From Symsagittifera roscoffensis (taxonomy: Eukaryota; Xenacoelomorpha; Acoela; Convolutidae), in the NCBI RefSeq assembly GCF_963678635.1, contig NC_087067.1:32092401-32156400 (forward strand): a stretch of DNA of 64,000 nt, written 5' to 3'. The notes below the pieces were generated by a model. The model was not told where the DNA came from, made no database searches, and saw nothing but the letters and a program-made list of their open reading frames with translations. Position numbers and translations under genes: made by a program. Positions 33,240-46,554 of the stretch are shown piece by piece; within the stretch, counting starts at the first letter, position 1, and every line of letters begins with the position of its first letter.

Positions 33240-34580
33240 AAGATAAGGGCGAGCGAATTCCGATAAAAGAAGATACCATCGAGAATTTGTTAAGAGATGA
33301 AAAATTGTAAAGTTGTGAAATGCACAGAGGACTGTTTCATCTTGCCTACGCTCATTACGGCAAAGCGGGATGAATCAGTCAAATTGGCCTTAAACTCGAA
33401 ATTGATCAAAAAACAGATTTATCGCAACCGGTAACAATTGCCAAACGTGAATGATTTAGTTGATAGTGTGGCTTTGGTCATAAGCGGCGATACGAGTGCA
33501 CCAATATGGTTTTCGAACATTGTTTCCCACATGAAATTGAATGAAAAATTAAGTCGCCAATGCAACTTTAGTACTGTTGTGGGAAGTATAACGGTGTTCT
33601 ACGGTTTGGATGGTATGCAAACGAGTTTTATGTTGGGGCAATTGCCGGGGATGCATGTTTACCTAAATGATACTTAAGTTGCAACCAGTGGGTCTGAAGA
33701 ACGCCATTGGCGTGAAGTGAAAACCGTCATGAACATAGAAACACTAATAATGCTGAAGTCAAATGGAGGAAATCTACATTCTTTGTAAAAGAAAAAGAGT
33801 GGCTGGGGTTCCGAATGTCCAATAAAATTACAGTCCCCGTAGAAAGAATGCTCGAATCTATCGTTAACAAGAAAGAACCAGAAAATATTATTGATATCCG
33901 TTCACTGCTTGGTTCGATAAACCAATTTATTTGATTTATTCCGAATCTCGAGGCAACAACGGAACCTTTTCGAAACTTGATGAAAAAACATTCTAGGTTT
34001 GAGTGGGGTTTTAATCATAAAAAGGTTTTTGCTGAAATGAAGAAAACGGTCGGGAGTTTCGTCCAAAACCATCATTTCGATGTCGAAAAACAAACAAGAA
34101 TAAAAAGTGACGTTTCAAAACACGGGTTGGAGGCCGCTTAACAGCAACTTCACATCAACGGCTGAAACCCGATTCTGATGCAACGAGGTTCTTAAAGGAG
34201 GCTGAGGAAAAATTCAGCCTTAAGGAGTTACAACTATTAACGGTTGTTTGGGCGGTGACTGATTACCAGAATTACTTATTTGGGGCTCCGTTCAAGATTG
34301 TTATGGACCATAAGGCGCTATTATCTAGCTTGTCGGAAATGAAGAATTCTAAAACAACACAAACGCGGTTAGCCCGTTGTGTCCATTGTTTTTGTCTTTC
34401 GGTTACGAATCAAAGCAAACCACAGGGAAAAATATGAGACTAGTTGACTATTTATCCAGAAATCCAGATGGGGACGCTTCGATAATGTCGATATTGGATA
34501 ATATTTTGTTGTTGCGCAAATTAGGAGTATTAATAGACTATGACAACCGTCGGCGGTCAGTAGCAAAATAACGCGTAACC
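33240..34580 (+). pseudogene. Ty3 reverse transcriptase and RNase H, right arm, first copy
   Basis: The RT is in pieces: EDCFILPTLITAKRDESVKL, LPNVNDLVD, CNFSTVVGSITVFYGLDGM and HVYLNDT, where the catalytic YLDD has become YLND. The RT thumb/connection reads NITVPVERMLESIV-like and RSLLGSINQF. RNase H shows SDVSKHGLEA and YLFGAPFKIVMDHKALLSSL (34255-34437). It ends with DYLSRNPDGD. The loss of one YLDD Asp and numerous stops exclude function. Confidence 0.8.
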
Positions 34581-34895
34581 GAAAAACTGACGTAATGTGT
34601 AAAAAGAAAACGGAACGAAAAGAATGTGAAAGGGAATGTGCAGCGAAGCAACGCATCGACGCACTTAAGAATTGCCATTAGATCAAAAGCTGTACTTCAA
34701 GTCACTGGCGTACAGAGAAGTGTTCAAATTGTATGTTATCGAACCCATTGCCGATGAGTAGCATGATACGGATTCAAATGCCGAAACTAAGAGGGGCTAG
34801 AGACTCCAAGTTCCAAAACGTCACCGACGATCAATTATCACGGAACAACGTCAAATTGGCAGCCAACGGCTGATTTTGGCGTTATCTCACCGGCT

Positions 34896-35680
34896 ATGTT
34901 TCCTAGCATCTTATTTGAGTGGCCAGATTTCTTTGATGCAGAATTTTTTGCAATCCTAACGAAGTTTGATGAAATCTTAAATTGCATTGTTGAACCTTTA
35001 CTTGATAAAAATTATGACCAAATTCGAAATCTGGGTCACTATTTTAATCATTATCTCGACAAAACTCCTACGTCACATGGAACTTTCTCCCTCGAGGACA
35101 GAATATTTATGCCACCTCAGCTTAGAGCACCAGTCATGATGCGGTGACACCAGGGATATACGGACATGATCAAGATGCGAGTTGTCGCAAACAACTATTT
35201 CTGGTGGTCATATATGAATCGGCAAATCCAACTCACCGCGCCTAATTGTAAAGAGCGTTTAAAGTCCTGCAAGATTTTGAAGTCAGCAAATCGGGAGGGG
35301 GACGTTACTCAGTTGAATATCTTAGAAGAACCCAATTAAGAGTTGCAGTTGGATTTTCTGGGTCCTCAAGCGCCGGAATCTGGTGACAATTAGTATTTGC
35401 TTGTTTCGATCGTTAGATTTTCAAAGTTTCCTTGAATGGAGATCACCACAAGAACTACTGTTACTGTGATTAAAAAATTTCTTGAAAATTATATCGCACT
35501 GCACATAAGTCCAAGAAGCTTTAGTACGGACCAGGGGTCAAGTTTCCTTGCAAAATCAATACGGGAATATTGTGCCACTAATAACAATCAGTTACTTTTC
35601 GACCCGGTAGGGTAGCATTGTGCCACGGGATTAGTGGAAAGATAACGATACATACGTACACTGCGAGAACGTTTTATGGA
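34896..35680 (+). pseudogene. Ty3 integrase, right arm, first copy
   Basis: This opens with FEWPDFFDAEFFAILTKFDE, a linker seen also in the other copies. A degenerate zinc region then reads YFWWSYMNRQIQLTAPNCKE. The core has LQLDFLGP (first Asp), STDQGSSFLAKSI (second Asp) and GLVER (Glu). The D, D, E triad is all visible, though in several frames and with stops. Confidence 0.75.
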
Positions 35681-37070
35681 TCGACGGCTGAGACCCGGTT
35701 CGATGCACCGAGGTTTTTCAATGAGGCTGAGCAAAAATACAGCCTTAAGGAATTACAACTATTAACGGATGTTTGGGCGATGACTGATTACCAGAACTAC
35801 TTATTTGGGGCTACGTTCAAGATTGTTACGGATCAAAAAGCGCTTTTATCTAGCTTGTCAGAAGCAAAAAATTCCAAAACAACACAAACGCGGTTAGCCC
35901 GTTGTGTCGATTGTTTGTTGCCTTTCGGTTACGAAATAGAGCAAATCACTGGAAAAAAAATGAGAATAATTGACTATTTATCCAGGCACCCAGATGGGTA
36001 CGCTCCGATAGTATCGAAATTGGGAATATTTTGTTGTTGCGCAAATTAGGAGTAATAATAGGCTATGACAACCGTCGGCGGCCAGTAACAATAGAACGCG
36101 TAACCGAAAAGTGACGTAATGTGTAAAAAGAAAATGGAACGAAAAGAATGTGAAAAGGAATGGGCAGTGAAGCAACGCATCGACGCATTTAAGAATGGCC
36201 ATTAGATCAAAAGTGTACTTCAAGTCACTCGCGTACAGAGAAGTGTTCAGATTGTATGTTACTGAACCCATTGCCGATGAGTAGCATGATTACGGATTCA
36301 AATGCCGAAACGAAGAAGGGCTAGAGACCTTAATTTCCAAACTGCCACCGACGATCAATTGTCACGGAACAACGTCAAATGGGCAGCCATCGGCTGATTT
36401 TGGCGTTATCTCACCGGTTATGTTTCCTAGCATCTTATTTGAGTGGCCAGATTTCTGTGATGCAGAATTGTTTGCAATCGTATCGAAGGCCGATGAAATC
36501 TTAAATTGCATTGTTGAACCTTTACTTGATAAAAATTATGACCAAACTCGAAATCTGGGTCACTATTTTAATCATTATCTCGACGAAATTCCTACGTCAC
36601 ATGGAATTGTCTCCCTCGAGGACAGAATATTTATGCCACCTCAGCTTAGAGCACCAGTCTTGATGCGATTGCATCAGGTGACATACATACATGATCAAGA
36701 TGCGAGCTGTCGCAAACAACTATTTCTGGTGGTCACATATGAATCGGTAAATCCAACTCAACGCGTCTTATTCCAAAGAACGTGTAAAGTCCTGTAAGAA
36801 TTTGAAGTCAGCGAATCCGGAGTGGGACGTTACTTAATTGAATCTCGGTGATTAAAAACTTTTTAACGGTGATTAAAAAATTTCTTGAAAATTATTTTGC
36901 ACTGCACACAAATCCAAGAGGGGTCGGGTTTCCTTGCAAATCAATTTGGGGAATATTGTGCCACTAATAGCGTTCAATTAATTTTCGCCCCAGTAGGGCA
37001 GCATTGTGCCACTTTATTAGTGGAACGATGACGATGCATACATACACTGCGAGAACGTCTTATGGCATAC
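35680..37070 (+). pseudogene. Ty3 RNase H-integrase, tandem second copy
   Basis: This repeats 34155-35680 head to tail (offset about 1525). It has RNase H (YLFGATFKIVTDQKALLSSL, 35618-36049), the linker FEWPDFCDAELFAIV and part of integrase, with most of the core between 36790 and 36960 deleted. It has less damage in RNase H than the first copy. Confidence 0.8.
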
Positions 37071-37099
37071 TCGTTTCAAAAATCACGGCCGACGCGTAA

Positions 37100-38543
37100 A
37101 TCAGCACTAACGGAAATTTTGTACACAATTCGAACATCAATTCATGTTCGCCATGGGATGTTTGCCATTTGAGGCCCATTTTGGTTGTAAACCAAATATC
37201 GTCTGGCATAGGGTCCCGAATTGTGCTTCGTCGAGTAACTTATCTCGAAGAAAAGTTTTGTATTCTCTAGATTGCAACAAGAAGATGTTTCCGACACGAG
37301 TTATGCAGAAACATACTAGCCCATGTGACGACACTACCATGGGCATGAACAATCGGTTAGAACATCCGCTCGCGGAATCAACTTTTTTTCCGAGTGGAGA
37401 ACCAAGCAGTTCCACGAGTAAGGCGCCGGTCCTAACCGCTCAACAGAAATGTTATCATATATTTTGGAAAAATCAGGATCTATGAAATCGCAACCATACT
37501 TTAAATTTCTAAAGAAAATCAATTTAAGAGAGTAATACGGGAGCCAGAACATACCGTTACGTTGGCTTGAGGAAAGGTGGAACATAAATCTAATTTTTCG
37601 ATCAGCTGAGGTGGTTTCGACACAGAGACAGAGTCAGTAACGACGCTGGATAAATCTTCGCCGCCACGGCCAACAGATCCCCGCAAGGAAGCGGTGCTAG
37701 AGGCCACAACCAAACAACCGCTTAAGAACCTAATAATGAACACCACGACTACCGTTTGGCAATGTCACGGCCACAGCCAACAACCCCATCCGTATTGATA
37801 GTTCATCCAAGGGTTTGACGTCTATGAATAGACCGACGGCTAAACACGATGCCATCAGGGTGATGCCTACGACTGGTACAACGGCTCACCAAACGATCAG
37901 CCGAATCTACAGCCGGGATAACAGAAGACAAGGGAGATAAAAAAACGACCAAAGTTCTCATTATGCCGTGTTCGAGTTCGGAAGAGGACAGTGTTGTACG
38001 AACAGAGACAGTAACTCGAGGAAAACAGTCAACGCCGATCGTGTTATCATCCACGGACGAGGGAGAGGATGCGCCGAATAAGACATCCCATGGCACCACA
38101 GAAGGGAACCGTATAGGGTAAAGAGGAAGGCGAGTTGACATCGACCCCGGAGGCGATCGAAACAGAGAGAGCTATGACGGGACATACACCGGAGAACTCT
38201 TTGCAGGAGGGGCCGAGTACGAGCAGCTCATTGGTTCAGACTCCTAAACTGGTCCTGCGGGATAATACGAGGCCACTCAGCTAAAGATGACCGCCGAGAG
38301 TTTTGGGAGAACGTTTCTTCACATGTGCGGTCGCAATGGAAACGCAAGGAATAAATGTGGTGAAGGCCGAGATACGTCTGATGAGGCACATAACGTACTA
38401 CCACGAGTATCTTCAGGTTTAACCGGTGGCATCACTATTAGCCGACCACAAAGAGAAGCCAGGTGGGGGAGCGAACACACAGGAAAGTGCCGATCAGCCC
38501 GAATCGATCCCAATCCCAAACAAACGTAATACCCAAGGTACTA
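37100..38543 (+). pseudogene. Post-integrase tail of the right-arm Ty3 element
   Basis: FAMGCLPFEAHFGCKPN is the end of the integrase core region. Further frames give HPLAESTFFPSGEPSSSTS, a Ser/Thr/Glu-rich stretch and RNKCGEGRDTSDE, GLTGGITISRPQ. I do not recognise a domain in the last kilobase. Its partner is at 22966-24330 on the minus strand. Confidence 0.55.
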
Positions 38544-41500
38544 GTTCAAACATTTGCTCAACAACTGCACAGGGGTTTATTTTTTTTAGTCTTGAGAAGT
38601 TTTAGTCTCTGCCCAACCGTTTGGGTCTTAGGAAAATCGAACAACTTCTAACACTTTTGGTCTTGGGGACTACTTTCGTTTTTATAAAATTAAGCAGTTA
38701 CCTAACACTTTCTCAGCTGAGTTTTGGAAAATCAAATAGCTGCCCAGAGGTACACTTTTTGAGTCTTTTAAGCTCAAACAACTGCTCAACACTTTTTGCT
38801 TTGGGAAGGTTAAACAACCGATCAATTTTTTTTTCACTTGTGTCTGCCAAAGTTCGAACAACTGGTCAACAACTTTTTTTTAAACTTGGGAAGGTGTTTG
38901 AAGGCTGTAAAGATCATTTGAAATTGATAATCAATCTAAAAAGCTTAAATTTTAAATACATGAATGAGCTAAACTAATCATTAATGTATAGTTGAAGACA
39001 GATTAAAAAAAAGACCGGTGTAACCAAACGGGAAGTGTTTGAAACAGCGGAGATAATTAAGAAAGGTTAGAGATTGGAAGTAATGATGAAAAGAAAATTT
39101 TTTCAAAATCAAATTCGCCCATTATGACAATCACATATATTAATGTCGGCCCAGACATTGAATTTCAAAAAAAGTCTTCCAGTGAAAAATGTGAACACGC
39201 GACGAAATAATCAAATGGTAAATTCTAAATTATAGTTGAATTTTTTTTAGTCTTGGGAAATCAAACAGCTGCCCGACAGTTTGGATCCTGAAAAATTCAA
39301 ACAAATGCCTAACATTTTTGTTTCTGGATAGTTCAAGCAACTGCCCAACACTTTCGGCCTTGGGAAGTTCAAGCAGCTGCCCAATACTTTTGTTCTTGAG
39401 AAATTCAAACAACTCACTAACATTTTATCACATGAGTTTGTGAAAACCCAAGTAACTGCCCAGGGGTACGATTTTTGAATCGTTGTAAATCAATTAACTG
39501 CTCAACAGTTTTGGCCTTGGGAAGTTTAAGCAGCTGCCCAACATTTTATCTCTTGTGTAAGCCGAAATTCAAACAATAGCTCAAAATTTTTTTTTCAAAT
39601 TTGGGAAGTTGTTTGAAGGCTGTAGAGATCAATTGAAATCGATAAGCGTTCTACAAAAATTGAACTTTAAATTACCTGACTGAGATAAACTTAGTATTAA
39701 GGTATAGTTGTGGACAGATAAAAAAAATAAGATCGGTGTAACCAAACGGGGAGTTTTTATAACAAGGGGATGATAATTAAGAAAGGGAGTTAGAGATTCA
39801 AAATAATGATGAAAACAAAAATTTCTCAAAACCAAAACCGCCCATAATGACAATCACAGACATTATTGTCGGACCAGACATTAAAACTTAAAAAAATATA
39901 TGTGAACACCCGACGAAATCAACAAATGGCTGAGAAATAAGAAAGGGAAAAACTGGAGTCGTTCTTGAGCAGAAAGCCAAGATACAAGAAGGGGAACTTG
40001 AGACAACAGATCACAGCCTAAATGAGCTGGTGCAAAGTGAAAGAATCATACAAACACCAGCTAAAACTAAAAAAAAATTCAAAAACGTTGAGGTCATCAC
40101 CAATAGGCGATGATACTGACACAAATGGCAACACTCCTGTAACGGTAAAAGATGACTCTCAAAAACCGCAATTATCTTTAACCAAAAAAACTCAAAGCAG
40201 GGCTAATGAACATGGTTGGCATGAGGTCTAAATTTAAGAAAGGTTTTTTTTTGTAGAAAGACAACAAAAACCACAGACACCGCGGCAACGCAAGAAGATA
40301 CCACGCGCGAACAGAGATTGAAAGCGCTGGAAATACAAAAGCAACTGAAACTCGTAGCGAGAAAAAAGAGTAGACAACTGCGGCATGAATTTAAAAATTG
40401 CAGAGGAGAAGTTTGCACAATTGATGGAAAAATTAGAGTTATAGAAAAAAAAGAAAAAAATCACTCGTAGGTATATTTTTCCTGATTCTTGGGAAGTTCA
40501 AACAGCTGCCCAATGGTTTGAGTCATAGGAAAAATATACAACTGCCCAACATTTCTGGTCTTGGAAAGCTGAAACAACTGCCCAATACTTTTGTTCTTGG
40601 ATAGTTGACACAACTGGCCAACACTTTTGATCACGGGAAGTTCAAACAACTGCCCAAGACTTTTGGTCATCGGAAGCTCAAACAACTGCCAATCAATTTT
40701 TCACTTGACTCTTGAGAAGTGCAATTAACTGCACGTAGGTACATTTTCTTGAGTCTTGTGAAGTCCAAACAGCTTTCCAACAGTTTGGGTCTTCAAAAGT
40801 TCAAAAAACTGCTCAACGTTTTTTCAGATCAGCAAACATTTTTTAAAAAATCAAATCGACATATTTCACAAGATGTTAATATTTAGACTGTTAATAACTG
40901 CCCAGAGGTGCATTTTCTTGAATCTTGGGAAGCTGAAACAAATAGACAACGGTTTGGATCTTGAGATGTTTGAACAACTGCCCAACAGCTAAATAACTGC
41001 CCAGAGGTGCATTTTCTTGAATATTGGGAAGCTAAAACAAATAGACAACGGTTTGGATCTTGAGATGTTTAAACAACTGCCCAACAGTTTTGGTCACGAG
41101 AAGTTCCAGACACTCCCCAACACTTTTGGCCTTCCGAAGTTCAAACAGCTGCCGATAACTTTTTCACTTGAGTCTTGAGAAATCTTATACAGCTCGTAGG
41201 TACATTTTCTCGGGTCTTGGGAAGTTCAAACCGCTGCCGAATGGTTTGCGTCTTGGGAAAATCAAATAACTGCCCAAAGTTTTTGTTCTTGGGTAGTTCA
41301 AACAAATGTCCAACACTTTTGATCATGGGAAGTTCAAACAACTGCCCATGACTTTTGGTCTTCGGAAGCCCTAACAACTGCAAGTCATTTTTTGTAATAA
41401 CTTTTTCACCTGAGTCTTGAGAAGTTCAATTAACTGCACGTTGGTACATTTTCTTGAGTCTTGTGAAGTTCAAACAGCGCTCCAACAGCTTGGGTCTTCG

Positions 41501-44435
41501 AAAAGTCAATAAAAGGCCCAACACTTTTGTTCTTGGAAAGTTCAAACAACTGCCTAGAAGTACAATTTTTTAGTATTGGGACGTTGAGACAACTGCTCAA
41601 AAATATTTTTTACTTCAGTGTTGGAAAAGTTTGACAACTTCCCAGAGGAGTTTTTTTAAATCTTGGGAGACTCAAAAAACTTCTGTCTGGGGAAAGCTCA
41701 AACAACTACCCAACCCGTTTGGTATTCGGAAGTGCAAACAGCTGCGATGAATTTTTCACTTCAGTCTGGAAAAGCCAATTAACTGATCAGAGGTACTTTT
41801 TCTTGAGTCTTGGGAAGTTCAAACAGCTGCCCAACAGTTTGGTTTTTAAGTATTTCGAACAACTGCCCAAAACTTTTAATTTTGGGTACTTCAAACAACT
41901 GACCAAATTTTTCGGCCTTGGGAAGTTCAAACAACTAACCAACATTTTTGATTCCGATAAGTTCAAACATTTGCTCAACAACTGCTCAGAGGTATATTTT
42001 TTTAGTCTTGGGAAGTTGAGACAGCTGCCCAACCGTTTGGGTCTTAGGAAAATCGAACAACTTCTAACACTTTCGGTCTTGGGGAATACTTTCGTTTTTA
42101 TAAAGTTAAGCAGTTACCTAACACTTTCTCAGCTGTCTTTTGGAAAATCAAATAGCTGCTCAGAGGTACACTTTTTGAGTCTCTTAAGCTCAAACATTTG
42201 CTCAACACTTTTTGCTTAGGGAAGGTTGAACAACTGACCAACTTTTTTCACTTGTGTCTGCCGAAGTTCGAACAACTGGTCGAAAAAATGTTTTCAAATT
42301 TGAGAAGGTTATTGAAGGCTGTAAAGATCATTTGAAATTGATAATCAATCTAAAAAAAACTTACATTTTATATACATGACTGAGGTAAACTAATCATTAA
42401 GGTTTAGTTGTAGACAGATAAAAAAATATCGGTGTAACCAAACGGGAAGTGTTTAAAACAGCAGAGATAATTAAGAAAGATTAGAGATTAGAAACAATGA
42501 TGAATCAAATTCGCCCATACTGACAATCACATACATTAATGTCGGCCCGGACATTGAATTTCAAAAACAGTTTTTCAGTGAAATATGTGAACACCCGAGG
42601 AAAAAAATGGTAATCTCTAAATGAGAGGTAAACTGTTTTTTTTTCATGGGAAATTCAAACGTATGTCCAACAGTTTGGGTCCTGAGAAAATCAAGCAACT
42701 GCCCAACACTTTTGGCCTTGGGAAGTTCAAACAACTGCCCAATACTTTCGTTCTTGAGAAGTTCAAGCAAATCACTAACAATTTTTCACATGAGTTTGTG
42801 GAAACTCAAGTAATTGCCCAGATTTACAATTTTTTGAGTCTCGGGAAGTTCAGACAGCTGCCCAACGGCTCGGATCTTAGGAACATCAAACAACTGTTAA
42901 CACTTTCGGTATTAGGGAATAGTTTTGTTCTAGAGAAGTTTAAGCAATTACCCAGTTTTTTTTTTTTCAGTTGAGTTTTGGAAAATCGAGCAACTGCCAG
43001 AGGTACACTTTTTGAGTCTTTGAAGTTCAAGCAATTGCTCAACACTTTTGGCCTTGGGAATTTTGAACAACTGCCCAGTTTTTTTTTCACTTGTATCTCC
43101 TGAAGTTCAAACAACTGGTAAAATCTAAATCTTAGTTGAATTTTCTTTAGTCTTGGGAAAATCAAACAGCTGCCCAACAGTTTGGGTCCTGAGAAAATCA
43201 AACAACTGCCGAACACTTTTGTTTTGGGTAGTTCAAGCAATAGTCTAACACTTTTGGCCTTGGGAAGTTCAAACAACTGCCCAATACTTTTGTTCTTGAG
43301 AAGTTCAAACAACTCACTAACATTTTTTCACATGAGTTTGTTAAAACCCAAGTAACTGCCCAGGGGTACGATTTTTGAGTCTTTGAAAATCAAGCAACTG
43401 CTCAACACTTTTGGCCTTGGGAATTTTGAACAACTGCCCAGTTTTTTTCACTTGTATCTCCTGAAGTTCAAACAACTGGTAAAATCTAAATCATAGTTCA
43501 ATTTTCTTTAGTCATGGGAAAATCAAACAGCTGGCCAACAGTTTGGGTCCTGAGAAATTCAAACAACTGCCCAACACTTTTGTTTTTGGGTAGTTCAAGC
43601 AACTGTCTAACACTTTTGGCCTTGGGAAGTTCAACAACTGCCTAATACTTTTGTTCTTGAGAAGTTCAAACAACTCACTAACATTTTTTCACATGAGTTT
43701 GTAAAAACCCAAGTAACTGCCCAGGGGTACAATTTTTGAGTCTTTGAAAATCAAACATTTGCTCAACAGTTTTAGGCTGGGAAGTTTAAACAACTGCTCA
43801 ACCTTTTTTCATTTGTGTCTGCCGAAGCTCAAACAACTGCCCAAAAATATTTTTTTAAATTTGGGAATTTGTTTGAAGGTTGTAAAAATCATTTGAAATC
43901 GATTATCATTCAAAAAAAAATTTCTGTTTTAAACACTTGACTGAGGTAAACTAAGTATCAAAGTTTAATTGTAGACAGATCAAAAACAATAAGATCGGTG
44001 TAACCAAACGGGGAGTTTTTATAACATGGGGAGATAATTGAGAAAGGGAGTCAGAGATTTGAATTACTGATCAAAACAAAATTCCTCAAAAGCAAGACAG
44101 TCAATAAGGACAATCACAGATATTAATGTCAGCCCAGGCATTAAAACTCAAAAAAATCTTTCAGTGAAATATGTGAACCCCCGACGAAATAAACAAAAGC
44201 CTGAGAATAAGGAAAAGAAAAAACTGGAGTTGTTCTTGAGCAGAAAGAAGAAGCAAAAGCCAAGACACCAGAAGTGCAACATCAGACAACTGATCACATC
44301 ATAAACGAGGTTGGCGCTTAAAGAATCTACACAAATGTCAGCTACAACTAAAAAAATCAAAAACAGTAAGATCATCAACAATAGGCGATGATACTGATAC
44401 AAACGCCAACAATCCTGTGACATTAAAAAGGGGAC
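38544..44435 (+). repeat. 36-bp minisatellite arrays with interspersed 330-bp modules
   Basis: Units such as TTTTGGCCTTGGGAAGTTCA + AACAACTGCCCAATAC (36 bp) recur with much variation through the region. They are interrupted by modules of about 330 bp at 38885-39225, 39595-39925, 42295-42605 and 43855-44190. The modules share CGGTGTAACCAAACGG, ATTGACAATCACA-like and ATGTCGGCCC-type segments and end with TGTGAACACCCGACGAAAT. Because 36 is a multiple of 3, the minus strand gives long strings of the 12-residue period (FELPKAKSVGQL) that should not be taken as genes. Confidence 0.85.
39925..40235 (+). pseudogene. Coding-like remnant attached to the 330-bp module
   Basis: After the module there is a Lys-rich, coding-looking stretch (SRANEHGWHEV at its end). 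Related sequence follows the modules at 44190-44430 and 46210-46530, with the shared strings ATAGGCGATGATACTGA and GGTTGGCATGAG. This suggests that the repeat carries the end of an old retroelement ORF. The family is unrecognised. Confidence 0.4.
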
Positions 44436-45170
44436 TTAGTAGCACGAGCGATCGAGAAAAAACTGGGACAAGAAATTGTGTCAATCTTGAGCGAAACAAG
44501 GAGCCGAAAGATACTCATTAGGTCAGAAGCAGCTGCGATTCATTTAAAATGTCACTGGGAAACCTTTTGGAATCAAATTGAAAAGTTTTTTGCCGATTCC
44601 CAAAATTACTGAAAGTTTATCCAAAAGTGGCCCTCTTGGCTGCAGAAGAAACATATTGCCTCTATCTTAGTTATTAATTTTATGTCCGAGGTGGTCCACT
44701 CATAGAGTAATTTCAGATAAGGCACACCGTCTGTGTGTCACGTTATCTTTTTTTCGGCCGGATAGATTCTTGCAACTTCTTTGTATAATACCAATCTTAA
44801 TCTTACTCTTATATCTCCTACTCTCAAAAGATCTAGTGTATACTGGTGTTTGCGAAGCTTGATATCAAGAAGCGTTCTAGGAACAGCAACTACTTGCTAA
44901 GTTAAATTTATTCTGTTCTGGCTGAAAGTATAAATAGTTTCAGCTTTACACATAATGGTAAGTGTTAGTTATGGATAGTGATTGATTAGTTCTAAATAAT
45001 TTACAGAGATAGTTGATCATGAACATAGGTTTGATCATGTAGTTGATCAGATGATCAATTTGATCATGTAGTTGATGATGATAGATTTGATCATGTAGTT
45101 GATCAACAAGAGATTTCATCATATAGTTGATCATGAATATTTTATCAGAAGATAGTTGATCAGGTTTTCA
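44436..45170 (+). other. Unique AT-rich segment between satellite arrays
   Basis: There is no supported ORF. It contains TATAAATAG at 44929-44937, a good TATA-box match, and ends with the GATCA-type repeats. It may be an LTR or promoter remnant of another element. Confidence 0.35.
45003..45168. repeat. TTGATCA-rich palindromic repeat cluster
   Basis: At least eight imperfect copies of TTGATCATGTAG/AGTTGATCA occur within about 165 bp. TGATCA is itself palindromic, so the cluster can fold on either strand. Confidence 0.75.
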
Positions 45171-46214
45171 AATTTGGGAAGGTTATTGAAGGCTGTAAAG
45201 ATCATTTGAAATTGATAATCAATCTAAAAAAAACTTAGTTTTTATATACATGACTGAGGTACACTAATCATTAAGGTAAAGTTGTAGACAGATAAAAAAA
45301 GATCGGTGTAACCAAACGGGAAGTGTTTAAAACAGCGGATATAATTAAGAAAGGTTAGAGATTAGAAACAATGATGAAATCAAATTTTTGCAAAATCAAA
45401 TTCGCCCATACTGACAATCACATACATTATTGTCGGCCCGGACATTGAATTTTCAAAAAAAGTTTTTCAGTGAAATATGTGAACACCCGAGGAAAAAAAT
45501 TGGTAAATTCTAAATCAGAGGTAAACTGTTTTTGTCTTGGGAAACTCAAACAGCTGCCCAACAGTTTGGGTCCTGAGAAACTCAAACAACTGCCCAACAC
45601 TTTTGTCTTTGGGTAGTTCAAGCAATTGTCTAACACTTTTGGCCTTGGGAAGTTCAAACAACTGCCCAATACTTTTGTTCTTGAGAAGTTCAAACAACTC
45701 ACTAACATTTTTTCACATGAGTTGGTGAAAACCCAAGTAATTGCGCAGGGGTACAATTTTTGAGTCTTTGAAAATCAAACAACTGCTCAACAGTTTTAGG
45801 CTGGGAAGCTTAAACAACTGCTCAACCTTTTTTCACTTGTGTCTGCCGAAGTTCAAACAACTGCCCAAAAAATTATTTTTTTTAAACTTGGGAATTTGTT
45901 TGAAGGCTGTAAAAATCATTTGAAATCGATTATCATTCTAAAAAAACTTAAGATTTAAACACCTGAATGAGGTAAACTAAGTATTAAAGTTTAAATGTAG
46001 ACAGATCAAAAACAATAAGATCGGTGTAACCAAATGGGGAGTTTTTAAAACATGGGGAGATAATTGAGAAAGGGAGTCAGAGATTTGAATTAATGATGAA
46101 AATAAAATTCCTCAAAACCAAGACAATCAATAAGGACAATCACAGATATTAATGTCAGCCCAGACTTTAAAACTCAAAAAAAATCTTTCAGTGAAATATG
46201 TGAACACCCAACGA
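45171..46214 (+). repeat. Left inner arm of foldback array
   Basis: Two 330-bp modules (45171-45490 and 45885-46210) in plus orientation flank a 36-bp array. The segment mirrors 46555-47648. Confidence 0.8.
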
Positions 46215-46554
46215 AATAAACAAAAGCCTGAGATTAAAGAAAGGAAAAAACTAGAGTTGTTCTTGAGCAGAAAGAAGAAGCAAAAGCCAAGATACCAGAA
46301 GTGCAACATCAGACAACTGATCACATCATAAACGAGGTTGGCGCTTAAAGAATCAACACAAATGTCAGCTACAACTAAAAAAAAATCAAAAACGTTAAGA
46401 TCATCAACAATAGGCGATGATACTGATACAAACGCCAACAATCCTGTAACATTATAAAGTGACTCCCAAAAAAATAAAACATCTTCGACTGAAAAATTCA
46501 AAGCAGGACTAACGATAATGGTTGGCATGAGATCTAATGAAACGAGAAAAGGTT

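Larger units (their letters stand above)
30290..38543 (-). repeat. Right arm of a giant inverted repeat
   Basis: This is the reverse-complement partner of 23063-29030, with a spacer of about 1.25 kb. It contains a 1.5-kb internal tandem duplication that the left arm lacks. Its outer end stops abruptly where minisatellite begins (ACCCAAGGTACTAG then TTCAAACATTTGC). Confidence 0.9.

Noticed and set aside
40461-43312. Long minus-strand peptides with the 12-residue period FELPKAKSVGQL
   Set aside because: They come from a 36-bp minisatellite, so any frame that lacks a stop in one unit stays open. Arrays are short, variable and broken by stops.
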